Source of the DNA: Paenarthrobacter sp. Z7-10
Lineage (GTDB): Bacteria > Actinomycetota > Actinomycetes > Actinomycetales > Micrococcaceae
DNA length: 64,000 nt
NCBI RefSeq assembly: GCF_026932795.1
Contig: NZ_JADPVH010000009.1
Location: 17,731-81,730, forward strand
Reading direction: 5' to 3'
Position numbers and translations under genes: made by a program. Shown piece by piece: positions 1-8,904 of this stretch. The notes below the pieces were generated by a model. It was not told the origin of the DNA. It saw only the letters and a list, made by a program, of their open reading frames with translations, and ran no database searches. Numbering within the stretch: the stretch's first letter is position 1; each line of letters begins with the position of its first letter.

Positions 1-345
1 TACGTCAATGAGTTCGTGCTGCGCAAGGTCCGGCCGCAAAAGCAGATTGACCTCGGCGTCCGGCACCTCAATGATTCCTCGGACCTAAGCCGTTACCATG
101 TGATGCGCAACCGGGCCTACGTGGCCAAATATCTGCAGCTGCACGGGCGCTACAACCGCTTTGGCTTCGCGCTCGGGACGCTGCTCACGGCGTCCAAGGA
201 GATGCTGCGCCTGCTGGCAGTGGAACACCGCTGGGCCGGGACAGCGAAACTGTGGAGCGGCTGGCGGGATTCCCGCGCGCTCTTGCGGGACACCGGCTGG
301 CAGCCGATGCCGCCCCTGCCCGGTGAAGGGGAGACCAATAAGTGA
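1..345 (+). CDS. Glycosyltransferase, C-terminal part (start outside window)
   Basis: The frame is open from base 1 to a TGA at 343-345, so only the last 114 residues are visible and the start lies upstream of the window. The piece contains a basic stretch, the segment SRYHVMRNRAYVAKY and a hydrophobic helix (FGFALGTLLTASKEML). This resembles the tail of family 2 glycosyltransferases of the rhamnosyl/galactofuranosyl type, which build cell-wall glycans from nucleotide sugars. The catalytic GT-A domain is not in view, so the assignment rests on the C-terminal pattern and on the following epimerase-like gene, whose ATG overlaps this stop. A cell-envelope glycan operon is inferred. Confidence 0.55.
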   Translation, partial: YVNEFVLRKVRPQKQIDLGVRHLNDSSDLSRYHVMRNRAYVAKYLQLHGRYNRFGFALGTLLTASKEMLRLLAVEHRWAGTAKLWSGWRDSRALLRDTGWQPMPPLPGEGETNK

Positions 346-1313
346 TGGCTGCAACCGGGGATTCAGAAAGCAGGGCGCCGGTGGCGTGGGTCGTGGTGGG
401 TGCCAGCGGATTTGTCGGCTCGGCCGTGGCCGCCGAGCTGGCCGGACGCGGAATTCCTGCCCGCGGCGTGCGGGCTCCCCATATCGCCAGCTCCGCTGCG
501 GACCCGGCCGCCATCGTGCGCGAAGCATCCTGCTCACCGCTGCGGCAATTGCTGGCGGCGGACTTCGCCGGCGCCGAGGTGGTGATCAATGCGGCAGGCC
601 TCGCAGCTCCCGGGCACACCGGATCACCGGAGCTCACAGGTGCCAACGCGCTGCTCCCCGTGCTGGTGGCAATCGCGGCCAAGGATGCCGGCGTGTCCCG
701 AGTCATTCACCTGAGCAGCGCCGCAGTCCAGGGCCATCGGCCGGTGCTGGACGAATCGGCCGAGCGGACGCCGTTCTCTGCCTACTCCCGCTCGAAAGCC
801 CTGGCCGAGGAAGCCTTGGCAGCCCTGCCGGAGAGTGGTTTGGAACTCGTGGTACTGCGCGCGACATCGGTTCAGGGTCCCGAACGGCCGACGACGGTGG
901 CGCTGCGCCGGCTCGCGGCCTCAGCCTTAGCCTCGGTTGCCGCCCCCGGTACGGCTCCGACGCCCGTCAGTTCAATCCACGCGCTGGCCTGGTTCGTCGC
1001 CGAAGTGGGACTGCATGCCGGCCGTGTCCCCGCCGTGGTGCTGCAGCCGTGGGAAGGACTGAGCGTCACGGCGGTGCTCGCAGCAGCGGGCGGACGGCAA
1101 CCTCGGACGCTGCCGGCCGGGGTCTGCCGGCTGCTGGTGCGCACCGGCTATCTGGTGTCCCGGCTGCTCGGAGAACGCCTGCACGGCACCGTGCGGCGCG
1201 TCGAGCTTATGTGGTTCGGCCAGGCTCAGGATCCGGGCTGGGCTGAATCGGTAATGATCGCTCCCCAGTCTCAGGTTGCGGCCGTGCTGCGGCCGGCTCA
1301 GCCGGGACGTTAG
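345..1313 (+). CDS. NAD-dependent epimerase/dehydratase (extended SDR)
   Basis: A protein of 322 residues with an N-terminal Rossmann motif (VVGASGFVGSAV, about residues 12-23) and a YSRSKALAEEA segment holding the Tyr-x-x-x-Lys pair of extended short-chain dehydrogenases near residue 147. Such enzymes epimerise, dehydrate or reduce nucleotide sugars. The ATG at 345 overlaps the TGA of the upstream glycosyltransferase, and a GTG at 342 is an alternative start. Coupled translation with that gene suggests a role in the same surface-glycan pathway, but the substrate cannot be read from sequence. The last 107 bases overlap the 3' end of the convergent tsaC gene, which is unusual. Confidence 0.75.
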   Translation: MAATGDSESRAPVAWVVVGASGFVGSAVAAELAGRGIPARGVRAPHIASSAADPAAIVREASCSPLRQLLAADFAGAEVVINAAGLAAPGHTGSPELTGANALLPVLVAIAAKDAGVSRVIHLSSAAVQGHRPVLDESAERTPFSAYSRSKALAEEALAALPESGLELVVLRATSVQGPERPTTVALRRLAASALASVAAPGTAPTPVSSIHALAWFVAEVGLHAGRVPAVVLQPWEGLSVTAVLAAAGGRQPRTLPAGVCRLLVRTGYLVSRLLGERLHGTVRRVELMWFGQAQDPGWAESVMIAPQSQVAAVLRPAQPGR

Positions 1314-2145
1314 CCGCGTCGTCACCGGCAGCGGTACCCGCGCCGGCACTGAACGCCGCCGAGAAATCGCCATCGGCGGCGGCGAACGCGCTGAGTTCGT
1401 CCACCTGATGTTCCTGCAGCACCGTTGGTTCAGCTTCGGCCGCAGCCGCCCTGCTGCCGTCGTAGTCGGCCTCCGCGACCGCTTCATCCGGTCCCAGCAC
1501 CGACGGCACCACGGCCCGCAGCTGCTCCAAACTCACCGCGCCGGTCCGGACCACCCTGGGCACTTCCCCCGTGGTGTCCACAATGGTCGAAGACAACGCC
1601 TCGGCATCCTCGGCCGGCCGCCATCCGTTCTCCAGGTAAACCTCCACCGACTCGGCCAGCTGGGCGAGGGCTTCGGCGGCCGTCCGCGCTGCTGGATGGC
1701 CGGTGCGGTTAGCCGATGACACGGCCAACGGCCCGGTGATCGTCAGCAGATCCAGGGCCAGTTGGTCCTGCGGCATCCGCAACGCCACGGTGCCCATCGT
1801 GTCGCCAAGGTCCCAGGTGAGCGTTGGCTGAGCATGGAAAATCAGGGTCAATCCCCCGGGCCAGAAGGCGGACGCCAGCTTGCGGGCGTCCTCGCTGACC
1901 TCGGCGGCCAACCCATCCATGGTCTGGATCCGCGGTATCAGCACAGGCGGCGGCATTGAGCGCCCGCGGCCCTTAGCGGCCAGCAAGGTTGCCACCGCCT
2001 GCGGTGAAAACGCGTCCGCGGCAATCCCATAGACGGTGTCCGTGGGCATCACCACCACCTGTTTGTGGGCCAGGGCCCGCTGGGCATGGGCCAGACCCTC
2101 GGCGCGTTGATCGTCGCTGCTGCAGTCATAGGAAGTGGTGCTCAC
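1207..2145 (-). CDS. tsaC: L-threonylcarbamoyladenylate synthase (Sua5/YrdC/TsaC family)
   Basis: This cytoplasmic enzyme makes threonylcarbamoyl-AMP from threonine, bicarbonate and ATP for the t6A37 modification of ANN-decoding tRNAs. The YrdC fold spans about residues 20-210, with the motifs VVMPTDTVYGIAADAF, KGRGRSMPPPVLI, FWPGGLTLIF and GPLAVSSANRTGHPA. GTG start; the gene follows prmC by 4 bases, the usual actinobacterial pairing. About 95 residues beyond the core are Ala/Glu/Pro-rich, do not look like the Sua5 domain, and run antiparallel through the 3' end of the epimerase gene. The enzymatic call is firm; the tail has no known role. Confidence 0.93.
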   Translation of the reverse strand: MSTTSYDCSSDDQRAEGLAHAQRALAHKQVVVMPTDTVYGIAADAFSPQAVATLLAAKGRGRSMPPPVLIPRIQTMDGLAAEVSEDARKLASAFWPGGLTLIFHAQPTLTWDLGDTMGTVALRMPQDQLALDLLTITGPLAVSSANRTGHPAARTAAEALAQLAESVEVYLENGWRPAEDAEALSSTIVDTTGEVPRVVRTGAVSLEQLRAVVPSVLGPDEAVAEADYDGSRAAAAEAEPTVLQEHQVDELSAFAAADGDFSAAFSAGAGTAAGDDAANVPAEPAAARPQPETGERSLPIQPSPDPEPGRTT

Positions 2146-2149
2146 AGAG

Positions 2150-3028
2150 TTATTCTCTCATTTCCGCAGGAGGGGCTTGCCGCACCGCACTGGTGGCCCG
2201 CTCTTTGCCGTTCAAGTCACGATGCGAGGTCACCTCGCCCCAGTAGGGTGATTCCTGCAGCAGCGCCGCCATCCGGGCACCCTGCACTTCCGCATGCTCC
2301 AGGACAAAATATCCCCCCTGGCGCAGCAACCGGACCGCCGAAAGAACTGCCGCCGCCGGCAGTTCCATTCCGTCCGCCCCGCCGCCAAACAGAGCCATCT
2401 GCGGATCGTGCTCGGCAACTTCGGGCTCGTTGGGCACAGCCCCGGACGGAATGTACGGCGGGTTGGAAACCACAACGTCGCAGCGGCCCTCCAGCTCCGG
2501 AAAGGCGGTACGCAGGTCGCCCTGTACCAAGGTGACGCCGAGCGGTGCGAGATTCCGCTCCGCCCAGGCATGCGCCAGCGGGCTCAATTCCACCGCGTAC
2601 ACCCGCGATCCCGGGACTTCGGTGGCAATGGACCCCGCGATGGCACCCGAACCGGTGCCCAGATCGACCACTAGCGGAGCCATGGGGGCATCCGCCCGCT
2701 GCAGCCTATCGATGACCAGCTGCACCACGGACTCCGTTTCCGGCCGGGGCAGGAAAACCCCGGGACCCACGGCCAGCTCGAGGTGGCGGAAAAACGACGT
2801 CCCGGTGATGTGCTGCAGCGGGACGCGACTGGCCCGTTCGGCAATCAAGTCGGAATAGCCCTCCGGCTCGGGAGCAGTCCCGAGCAGCATGGCACGCAGT
2901 CGCCCAAGCCCCACTTTCAGCAGGTGGTCGGCCAGCAGCTCGGCGTCCACCCGGGGCGACGGGACACCTGCTTCGGCCAAGGTTCTGGTAGCATCGGTTA
3001 CCGCCTGCGCCAAGGTACGAGGGCTCAC
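2150..3028 (-). CDS. prmC: Peptide chain release factor N5-glutamine methyltransferase
   Basis: A 292-residue SAM-dependent methyltransferase that methylates the glutamine of the GGQ motif in release factors. The SAM-binding loop reads VVDLGTGSGAIAGSIA (about residues 119-134) and the diagnostic NPPY catalytic motif appears as VVSNPPYIPSG (about residues 184-194). The N-terminal helical domain recognises the release factor. It lies 42 bases downstream of prfA, its substrate gene, and 4 bases before tsaC, so the three are probably one transcript. GTG start. Confidence 0.95.
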   Translation of the reverse strand: MSPRTLAQAVTDATRTLAEAGVPSPRVDAELLADHLLKVGLGRLRAMLLGTAPEPEGYSDLIAERASRVPLQHITGTSFFRHLELAVGPGVFLPRPETESVVQLVIDRLQRADAPMAPLVVDLGTGSGAIAGSIATEVPGSRVYAVELSPLAHAWAERNLAPLGVTLVQGDLRTAFPELEGRCDVVVSNPPYIPSGAVPNEPEVAEHDPQMALFGGGADGMELPAAAVLSAVRLLRQGGYFVLEHAEVQGARMAALLQESPYWGEVTSHRDLNGKERATSAVRQAPPAEMRE

Positions 3029-3070
3029 CGCCGTTGCCCGCCGGCCCGTCCCGCCAATCGATTGCCCATG

Positions 3071-4144
3071 TTAGTCGCCGATGGCGTCGAGCCGGGCCTG
3101 CTCGTCCATTTCGATCGCCGACTGCACCACCGGCTCCAGCTCGCCATTCATCACCGTGTCCAGATTGTAGGCCTTATAACCGGTCCGATGATCAGCAATC
3201 CGGTTCTCGGGATAGTTGTAGGTCCGGATGCGCTCGGAGCGGTCCATGGTGCGGATCTGCGATTTGCGGGTGGCGGAGTTCTCCGCGTCGATGATTGCCT
3301 GCTGATGCGCCAGGATCCGGGCACGGAGTACGCGCATGCCGGCTTCCTTGTTCTGCAGCTGCGACTTCTCGTTCTGCATTGCAACCACAATGCCGGTGGG
3401 CAAATGGGTGATGCGCACCGCGGAGTCGGTCGTATTGACGGACTGGCCACCGGGACCCGAGGAGCGGTAGACGTCAATCTTCAGATCATTCTGGCTGATC
3501 GCGACTTCCTCGGGCTCATCCACCTCCGGCAGCACCAGCACACCTGCAGCGGAAGTGTGGATCCGTCCCTGCGATTCGGTGACCGGAACGCGCTGCACCC
3601 GGTGCACGCCACCCTCGAACTTCAGCCGGGCATACACGCCTTCGGCAGGGTCATTGGACCGGCCCTTGACCGCAATGGAAATGTCCTTGTAGCCGCCCAA
3701 ATCAGACTCGGTGGCCGAGATGATCTCCGTCTTCCAGCCGCGCTGCTCCGCGTAGCGGGTGTACATCCGGACCAGGTCCGCGGCGAACAACGCGGATTCG
3801 TCGCCACCTTCGCCGGCCTTCACCTCGAGAATGACGTCGCGGGCATCATCGGGATCCCGCGGAATCAGCAGCCGCCGCAGCTTTTCCTGCGCGGCCAGCA
3901 GCTGCCCCTCCAGCACCGGCACTTCGGCGGCAAACTCCGGATCCTCCCCCGCCATTTCCTGCGCGGCAGCCAGATCATCCGTGAGGGTCTGGACCTGGTG
4001 GTAACCCTCCACGATGCCGCTCAGCTCCGCATAGCGGCGCCCCAGCTTCCGGGCGAGCGACTGGTCCGCATGCACTGCCGGATCGCTGAGCCGCAGCTGC
4101 AGCTCAGCGTGCTCGTCCAACAGTCCCTGGATGGACTCAAACAT
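3071..4144 (-). CDS. prfA: Peptide chain release factor 1
   Basis: A 357-residue class I release factor that reads UAA and UAG in the ribosomal A site. The peptidyl-hydrolysis motif GGQ is visible in [18 protein letters not shown] (about residues 230-247), and domain 2 carries the [12 protein letters not shown] stretch around the codon-recognition motif. Length is normal for RF1. The start is ATG with AAAGAGG about 5 bases upstream. It opens a run prfA-prmC-tsaC, and the rho terminator lies just upstream. Confidence 0.96.
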   Translation of the reverse strand: MFESIQGLLDEHAELQLRLSDPAVHADQSLARKLGRRYAELSGIVEGYHQVQTLTDDLAAAQEMAGEDPEFAAEVPVLEGQLLAAQEKLRRLLIPRDPDDARDVILEVKAGEGGDESALFAADLVRMYTRYAEQRGWKTEIISATESDLGGYKDISIAVKGRSNDPAEGVYARLKFEGGVHRVQRVPVTESQGRIHTSAAGVLVLPEVDEPEEVAISQNDLKIDVYRSSGPGGQSVNTTDSAVRITHLPTGIVVAMQNEKSQLQNKEAGMRVLRARILAHQQAIIDAENSATRKSQIRTMDRSERIRTYNYPENRIADHRTGYKAYNLDTVMNGELEPVVQSAIEMDEQARLDAIGD

Positions 4145-4183
4145 CTAAAACCTCTTTCGACTCAGTCAAGTCTAATAGTGGGG

Positions 4184-4218
4184 ACGGAAAAGCCCCGCCC
4201 TCCTAAAGAGGGCGGGGC
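4184..4218 (-). terminator. Intrinsic terminator of rho
   Basis: A perfect 11-bp stem (GCCCCGCCCTC at 4192-4202 with GAGGGCGGGGC at 4208-4218) with a 5-base loop. On the minus strand it starts 11 bases after the rho stop and is followed by TTTT. It should end rho transcription before prfA. Confidence 0.85.
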
Positions 4219-4228
4219 GGATCCTTCG

Positions 4229-6472
4229 CTATTTGTCGTTGTCGCTCTTGACGCCCAATGTCGTCTTCTGCACCTGCATCAGGAATTCGGCATTTGACTG
4301 CGTCTCCCGAATCTTGGAGGTCAGAAGTTCCAGCGACTGCTGCGTTTCCAGGCCGGAAAGGACCCGGCGCAGCCGCCACATGATCTTGACCTCCTCGGAG
4401 GAGAGCAGGTTCTCTTCGCGGCGTGTACCGGAGGCGTTCACATCGACGGCCGGGAAGATGCGCTTGTCCGCCAGCTGGCGGGACAACCGCAGCTCCATGT
4501 TGCCGGTGCCCTTGAACTCCTCGAAAATAACCTCATCAGCCTTGGACCCGGTCTCCACCAGGGCCGTGGCCAAAATGGTCAGCGAGCCACCGTTTTCGAT
4601 GTTGCGCGCCGCCCCGAAGAACCGCTTCGGCGGGTACAGCGCCGCTGCATCCACACCTCCGGAAAGAATACGGCCCGACGACGGCGCCGAGTTGTTGTAG
4701 GCCCGGCCCAGTCGGGTCATCGAGTCCAGCAACACCACAACGTCCATACCCATTTCCACCAGGCGCTTGGCCCGCTCAATGGAGAGCTCCGCCACCTGGG
4801 TGTGGTCATCCGACGGACGGTCGAAGGTGGAGGCAATGACCTCACCCTTGACCGTGCGCTGCATGTCCGTCACTTCCTCGGGACGTTCGTCGACGAGGAC
4901 CATCATCAGGTGGACCTCGGGATTGTTGATGGTGATCGCGTTGGCGATGGCCTGCAGGATCAGGGTCTTTCCGGCCTTGGGCGGAGAAACGATCAGACCG
5001 CGCTGGCCCTTACCGATGGGCGCCACCAGGTCAATGACGCGGGGACCAATCTTCTTCGGGTCGGTTTCCAGGCGCAACCGCTCGGAGGGGTACAACGGAA
5101 CCAGCTTCGAGAATTCAACCCGGTCCTTGAGCTCCTCGGGCGTCTTGCCGTTGACACTCGTCACGCGAACCAGAGCATTGAACTTCTGCCGGGCACTTTG
5201 GGCCTGGCTGCGGTCCTCACCTTCGCTGGGTGCACGGATGGCGCCAACCACCGCGTCACCCTTTCGCAGGTTGTACTTCTTGACCTGGGCCAGCGAGACA
5301 TACACGTCGTTTGAGCCCGGCAGGTAACCGGAGGTGCGGACAAAGGCGTAGCTGTCCAGCAGGTCAAGGATTCCTGCCACGGGCAGCAGCACATCGTCGT
5401 CCGTTACCTCAACGTCGTCGAAGTCCGGTCCCTGATTGCGTCCGCGGCGACGCTCGTTGCGGTCGCGGAAGCGGTCGTTGCGCGATTCCTGGCCGCCGGA
5501 GCGGTCGTTGCGGTCGCGGCGGTTGCGCCGGTTGCGGGGACCGTCGCTGTCGTCGTTCCGACCGCCATCGTTGCGGCTGTCGTTGCGGCTTTCGTTCCGA
5601 CCGCCATCGTTGCGGCCATCGTTCCGACCGCCATCATTGCGGCTGTCATTCCGACCGCCGTCATTGCGGCTGTCGCTGCGCTGATTGCGGTCCCCGCGCT
5701 GATTGCGTTGATTCCGCTGATCGTTTCCGTCGCCGGTCTCTGCGGCAGTTGCGGCATCGGCCTTAGGCGCCGTGTCGGCGGCAGCCTGAGCTTCCGTGCG
5801 GGCATCATTTCGCGCCTCGCCGCTGCGGCGGTTGCGGGTGCGCGACTGACGGCGGTTGCCATCCTCAGCCTGGGCGCCATCCTGCGCCGCCCCGGCGTCC
5901 GGAGCGGCAGCTTCGGCGCCCTGGCCATTCTGTCCGGGCTGGGTGTTCTGTCCCGCCTGGGCATTCTGTCCCGCCTGGACGTTTTGTCCCGACTGGGCAT
6001 TCTCGGCGGCCAGAACGCCATCGCTTCCGGCCCTGCGGCTGCGGCCTCGCCCACGGGCGGGGCGCTCGGCTGCCGGCTCGTCTGCTGGCTGCTGAGATGC
6101 GGCCACCGCCTGGCTGGCTGGCACAGCGGCGGTCTCCGGCTGCACCGATTCCGGTGCCTGGCCGGCGGCGGCGTCGGCCTGCCGACGGGCACGGCCGCCT
6201 CGACCGCCCCTGACCGCTGTGTCGGGAGCGGATTCGCTCTTCGCGGCGTTGGCCGGACGGTCCGCCACGGAGGAGCCACGCTGATGGTCGGAGATGGCGG
6301 ATACAAGGTCGCCCTTGCGCATCCGGGAGCCACCGGTGATGCCCAGCTGGCCCGCCAGGGCCTGAAGCTGGGCAAGCTTCAATCCGGCCAGGCCGCCGCT
6401 CTTTGCCGGAGCTGGTGCTGCTGGATTAACGGCATCGTCCAAACCCGAAGTTTGGGTGATGGTGTCTGTCAC
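4229..6472 (-). CDS. rho: Transcription termination factor Rho, with long disordered insert
   Basis: A 747-residue hexameric RNA-dependent ATPase that ends transcription. The C-terminal half is canonical: cold-shock-like RNA-binding domain around LDSYAFVRTSGYLPG, the PLYPSERLRLE segment, P-loop SPPKAGKTLILQ, DERPEEVTDM and the Walker B region VVLLDSMTRLGRAYN. The N-terminal SAP-like helix bundle (about residues 28-65) is split from the core by some 260 residues rich in Arg, Asn, Asp, Gly and Gln, with repeats such as GGRNDSRNDGGRND. Actinobacterial Rho proteins commonly carry such inserts, linked in Micrococcus to extra RNA binding. GTG start with GGGGGAAGG 7 bases upstream. Monocistronic: own leader and terminator. 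Confidence 0.95.
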   Translation of the reverse strand: MTDTITQTSGLDDAVNPAAPAPAKSGGLAGLKLAQLQALAGQLGITGGSRMRKGDLVSAISDHQRGSSVADRPANAAKSESAPDTAVRGGRGGRARRQADAAAGQAPESVQPETAAVPASQAVAASQQPADEPAAERPARGRGRSRRAGSDGVLAAENAQSGQNVQAGQNAQAGQNTQPGQNGQGAEAAAPDAGAAQDGAQAEDGNRRQSRTRNRRSGEARNDARTEAQAAADTAPKADAATAAETGDGNDQRNQRNQRGDRNQRSDSRNDGGRNDSRNDGGRNDGRNDGGRNESRNDSRNDGGRNDDSDGPRNRRNRRDRNDRSGGQESRNDRFRDRNERRRGRNQGPDFDDVEVTDDDVLLPVAGILDLLDSYAFVRTSGYLPGSNDVYVSLAQVKKYNLRKGDAVVGAIRAPSEGEDRSQAQSARQKFNALVRVTSVNGKTPEELKDRVEFSKLVPLYPSERLRLETDPKKIGPRVIDLVAPIGKGQRGLIVSPPKAGKTLILQAIANAITINNPEVHLMMVLVDERPEEVTDMQRTVKGEVIASTFDRPSDDHTQVAELSIERAKRLVEMGMDVVVLLDSMTRLGRAYNNSAPSSGRILSGGVDAAALYPPKRFFGAARNIENGGSLTILATALVETGSKADEVIFEEFKGTGNMELRLSRQLADKRIFPAVDVNASGTRREENLLSSEEVKIMWRLRRVLSGLETQQSLELLTSKIRETQSNAEFLMQVQKTTLGVKSDNDK

Positions 6473-6821
6473 GAAGGATCCTTCCCCCTCGATGGCGATC
6501 TACCTGAGATCGCGGTGAATGGTTCCTGGCCATCGCTGGAACGCCTCTACAGGCGCCGGGGCGTGTGGTCTGGTTTCCGTCCTCCGCCAACCCAGAGGTG
6601 GCGGAGCCGGTTAGTGGTCACCTTTCGACCCTTTTGATGAGACATCCGGAGTCGACTATGGGGGCGCAAAATGAACTGCGTGGGTTCCCGCGATAGATTT
6701 GAAAAGGTGGCATCGGTGAAGTACTCGGTATGCGCTGCATGAAATTGCTGCCCGGACGCACCCAACTGCTTGAACCCGCTACTGGATCCTTTGGGAATAC
6801 ATCCGAAGTGCAGCCACGCGG
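6473..6821 (-). other. Long leader region of rho
   Basis: There are 349 bases without a gene between thrB and rho. Two hairpins are visible: a 7-bp stem GCGATCT/AGATCGC (6495-6501 with 6507-6513) some 22 bases before the rho GTG, and an 8-bp stem CTCCGCCA/TGGCGGAG (6582-6589 with 6599-6606). No credible small ORF was seen. Rho is known in several bacteria to autoregulate through its leader; whether this leader does so is inference. Confidence 0.4.
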
Positions 6822-6825
6822 TCAA
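6796..6825 (-). promoter_or_regulatory. Candidate rho promoter
   Basis: On the minus strand, TTGACC (6825-6820) and TGTATT (6801-6796) are separated by 18 bases, a fair match to a housekeeping promoter. The -35 box overlaps the thrB stop codon. Transcripts from here would carry a leader of over 300 bases before rho. Confidence 0.35.
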
Positions 6826-7799
6826 TACCGCCGATGCAACTCCACTTTAGCACCCTCAACGTCCACATCCAGCCGCAGAACACGCCAGCGGACACGGGAT
6901 ATTTTCCCCGGCTCCCCCTGCGCGTCCTTCCCTGCCATGATCCACTCAGCACGGCTCGCCTCTTCGTCGCCGTTGGCCAGCGTCATAATCGTGGGCCCCG
7001 CCCCGGAGACGAAGGCCGCCAGACCCCGGGCCCTGAGCGCGTCCATCAACGCGCTGCTGTCCGGCATGGCTGCGGAACGGTAGTGCTGATGCAGATAGTC
7101 CTGGGTTCCGGCCAGCAGCAGCGCCGGGTCCTGCGTCAGCGCGTGCACCAGCAGGGCAGCCCGGGCGGCATTAGCTGCCGCGCTGGCGTGTGGCACGGAG
7201 GCCGGAAGCATGGCGCGTGCGGCTTTGGTGGGCAGCTCGACGGCGGGCACGGCGACCACGGGAATCACGGTCGACGACGGCGTCAGCCGGGCCGAGCGGT
7301 AGACGCCCGCCTCCTGCCAGGAAATGGCGGCGCCGCCGAACACCGCCGGGGCCACATTGTCCGGGTGTCCTTCCAGCTCCGAGGCCAGCTGGAAAACCCA
7401 CTGCGCATCCCGCCGGGCGGCTTCGGGAACCAGTGCATTGGCGGCCGACACCGCGGCCACGATTGCCGCCGCGGAAGAACCAAGACCCCTGCCATGCGGG
7501 AGCACATTGCTGGCGATGATTTTCAGTCCACCACGGCGGTACCCCAGCCGGGCCAGCGCCGCGTCCATCGCCCTTACTGCCAGATGTGTGGCATCGCGCG
7601 GCAACCCGGCCGCACCCTCGCCGTCGAGCTCAAATTGCAGGTCGTCCGGGTCGGATGTGTCCGCCTGCGTTTCCACCGTCAAGGTGTCATACAACGCCAC
7701 GGCCAGCCCCAGTGAGTCATAACCGGGGCCAAGATTGGCGCTGGTGCCGGGAACCCGGACTGTGACGCACTGCCCCGGCTGGAGGAGGCCTTCAGCCAT
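6822..7799 (-). CDS. thrB: Homoserine kinase
   Basis: A 325-residue GHMP-family kinase that phosphorylates L-homoserine with ATP, the step before threonine synthase. The GHMP ATP-binding motif is [16 protein letters not shown] (about residues 99-114), preceded by an N-terminal [18 protein letters not shown]-terminal glycine-rich [12 protein letters not shown] completes the fold. The ATG lies inside the end of thrC (8-base overlap), so translation is coupled. It is the last gene of argS-lysA-hom-thrC-thrB. Confidence 0.95.
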   Translation of the reverse strand: MAEGLLQPGQCVTVRVPGTSANLGPGYDSLGLAVALYDTLTVETQADTSDPDDLQFELDGEGAAGLPRDATHLAVRAMDAALARLGYRRGGLKIIASNVLPHGRGLGSSAAAIVAAVSAANALVPEAARRDAQWVFQLASELEGHPDNVAPAVFGGAAISWQEAGVYRSARLTPSSTVIPVVAVPAVELPTKAARAMLPASVPHASAAANAARAALLVHALTQDPALLLAGTQDYLHQHYRSAAMPDSSALMDALRARGLAAFVSGAGPTIMTLANGDEEASRAEWIMAGKDAQGEPGKISRVRWRVLRLDVDVEGAKVELHRRY

Positions 7800-8904
7800 G
7801 GTCCGCGTCGAGCCCCAATGCGCCGGCCACCGTCACGACATCGTAGGAGACCCGCCGTGGCTCCACCGCGCTGCCGTCGACATTTTTGAGCGCCCAATCG
7901 GGATCCTTCAATCCGTGACCGGTGACCGTAATGACAATGTTGGCTCCGACAGGCACCGCTCCGGCCGCATGCTTCTTCAGCAGTCCGGCAACGCCCGCCG
8001 CGGAGGCCGGTTCCACAAAGACGCCCTCCCGTGCGGACAGCCAGCGGTGTGCCGCCAGGATCTCCTCATCGGTGACGGCCTCAATCAGGCCGCCGGATTG
8101 GTCCCGGGCCGCGATCGCCAAATCCCAGGACGCCGGATTGCCGATCCGGATGGCAGTGGCGATGGTGTCCGGCTCGGTGATTGGATGGCCGGCCACGAAG
8201 GGGGCAGCGCCGGCCGCCTGGAAGCCCCACATCATTGGGGTGCGGCTGGCCACCGCGGGTACCGTGCCGGCAGTTGCCGACTCGTACGGTGCCGCGTACT
8301 CCTTATACCCCTTCCAATAGGCGCTGATGTTGCCCGCGTTCCCGACCGGGAGGACATGGATATCCGGGGCGTCCCCCAGGCTGTCCACCACCTCAAAGGC
8401 GCCGGTCTTTTGGCCCTCGATCCGCGCCGGGTTTACCGAGTTCACGAGGAACACCGGATAGGACTCGGCCAGCTTGCGCGCCACATCCAGGCAGTTGTCG
8501 AAGTTGCCGTCCACCTGCAGCAGCGTAGCGCCGTGGGCCACTGCCTGGCTGAGCTTGCCCATCGAGATCTTGCCCTCCGGTACCAGGACCGCACAGGTCA
8601 GGCCAGCGGCGGTGGCGTAGGCGGCCGCGGAGGCGGACGTGTTGCCGGTGGATGCACAAACAACGGCCTTGGCACCCGCTGCCACCGCCGCCGTCATGGC
8701 CATGGTCATGCCACGGTCCTTGAAACTGCCGGTGGGGTTCATCCCCTCGACCTTCAGATATACCGAGGAACCGGTCAGGGCGGACAGCGCCTGCGCGGGC
8801 ACCAGGGGTGTGCCACCCTCCCCCAACGTGATGATCCTGGTGGTCTCGGTCACCGGCAAACGGTCGGCATATTCGCGGATTACGCCGCGCCATTGATGAG
8901 CCAC
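7792..8904 (-). CDS. thrC: Threonine synthase
   Basis: A 370-residue PLP enzyme converting O-phospho-L-homoserine to L-threonine. The PLP lysine lies in [11 protein letters not shown] (about residues 56-66), and the phosphate-binding loop follows in [15 protein letters not shown]. Length and motifs fit the shorter class of threonine synthases found in actinobacteria. The GTG start shares one base with the hom stop codon, and the 3' end overlaps thrB, so hom-thrC-thrB form a tightly coupled threonine operon. Confidence 0.95.
   Translation of the reverse strand: MAHQWRGVIREYADRLPVTETTRIITLGEGGTPLVPAQALSALTGSSVYLKVEGMNPTGSFKDRGMTMAMTAAVAAGAKAVVCASTGNTSASAAAYATAAGLTCAVLVPEGKISMGKLSQAVAHGATLLQVDGNFDNCLDVARKLAESYPVFLVNSVNPARIEGQKTGAFEVVDSLGDAPDIHVLPVGNAGNISAYWKGYKEYAAPYESATAGTVPAVASRTPMMWGFQAAGAAPFVAGHPITEPDTIATAIRIGNPASWDLAIAARDQSGGLIEAVTDEEILAAHRWLSAREGVFVEPASAAGVAGLLKKHAAGAVPVGANIVITVTGHGLKDPDWALKNVDGSAVEPRRVSYDVVTVAGALGLDADHG

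Noticed and set aside
2783..4297. 504-codon open frame antisense to prfA and prmC
   Set aside because: It lies wholly over confirmed genes and carries no domain pattern; a shadow of GC-rich codon use.
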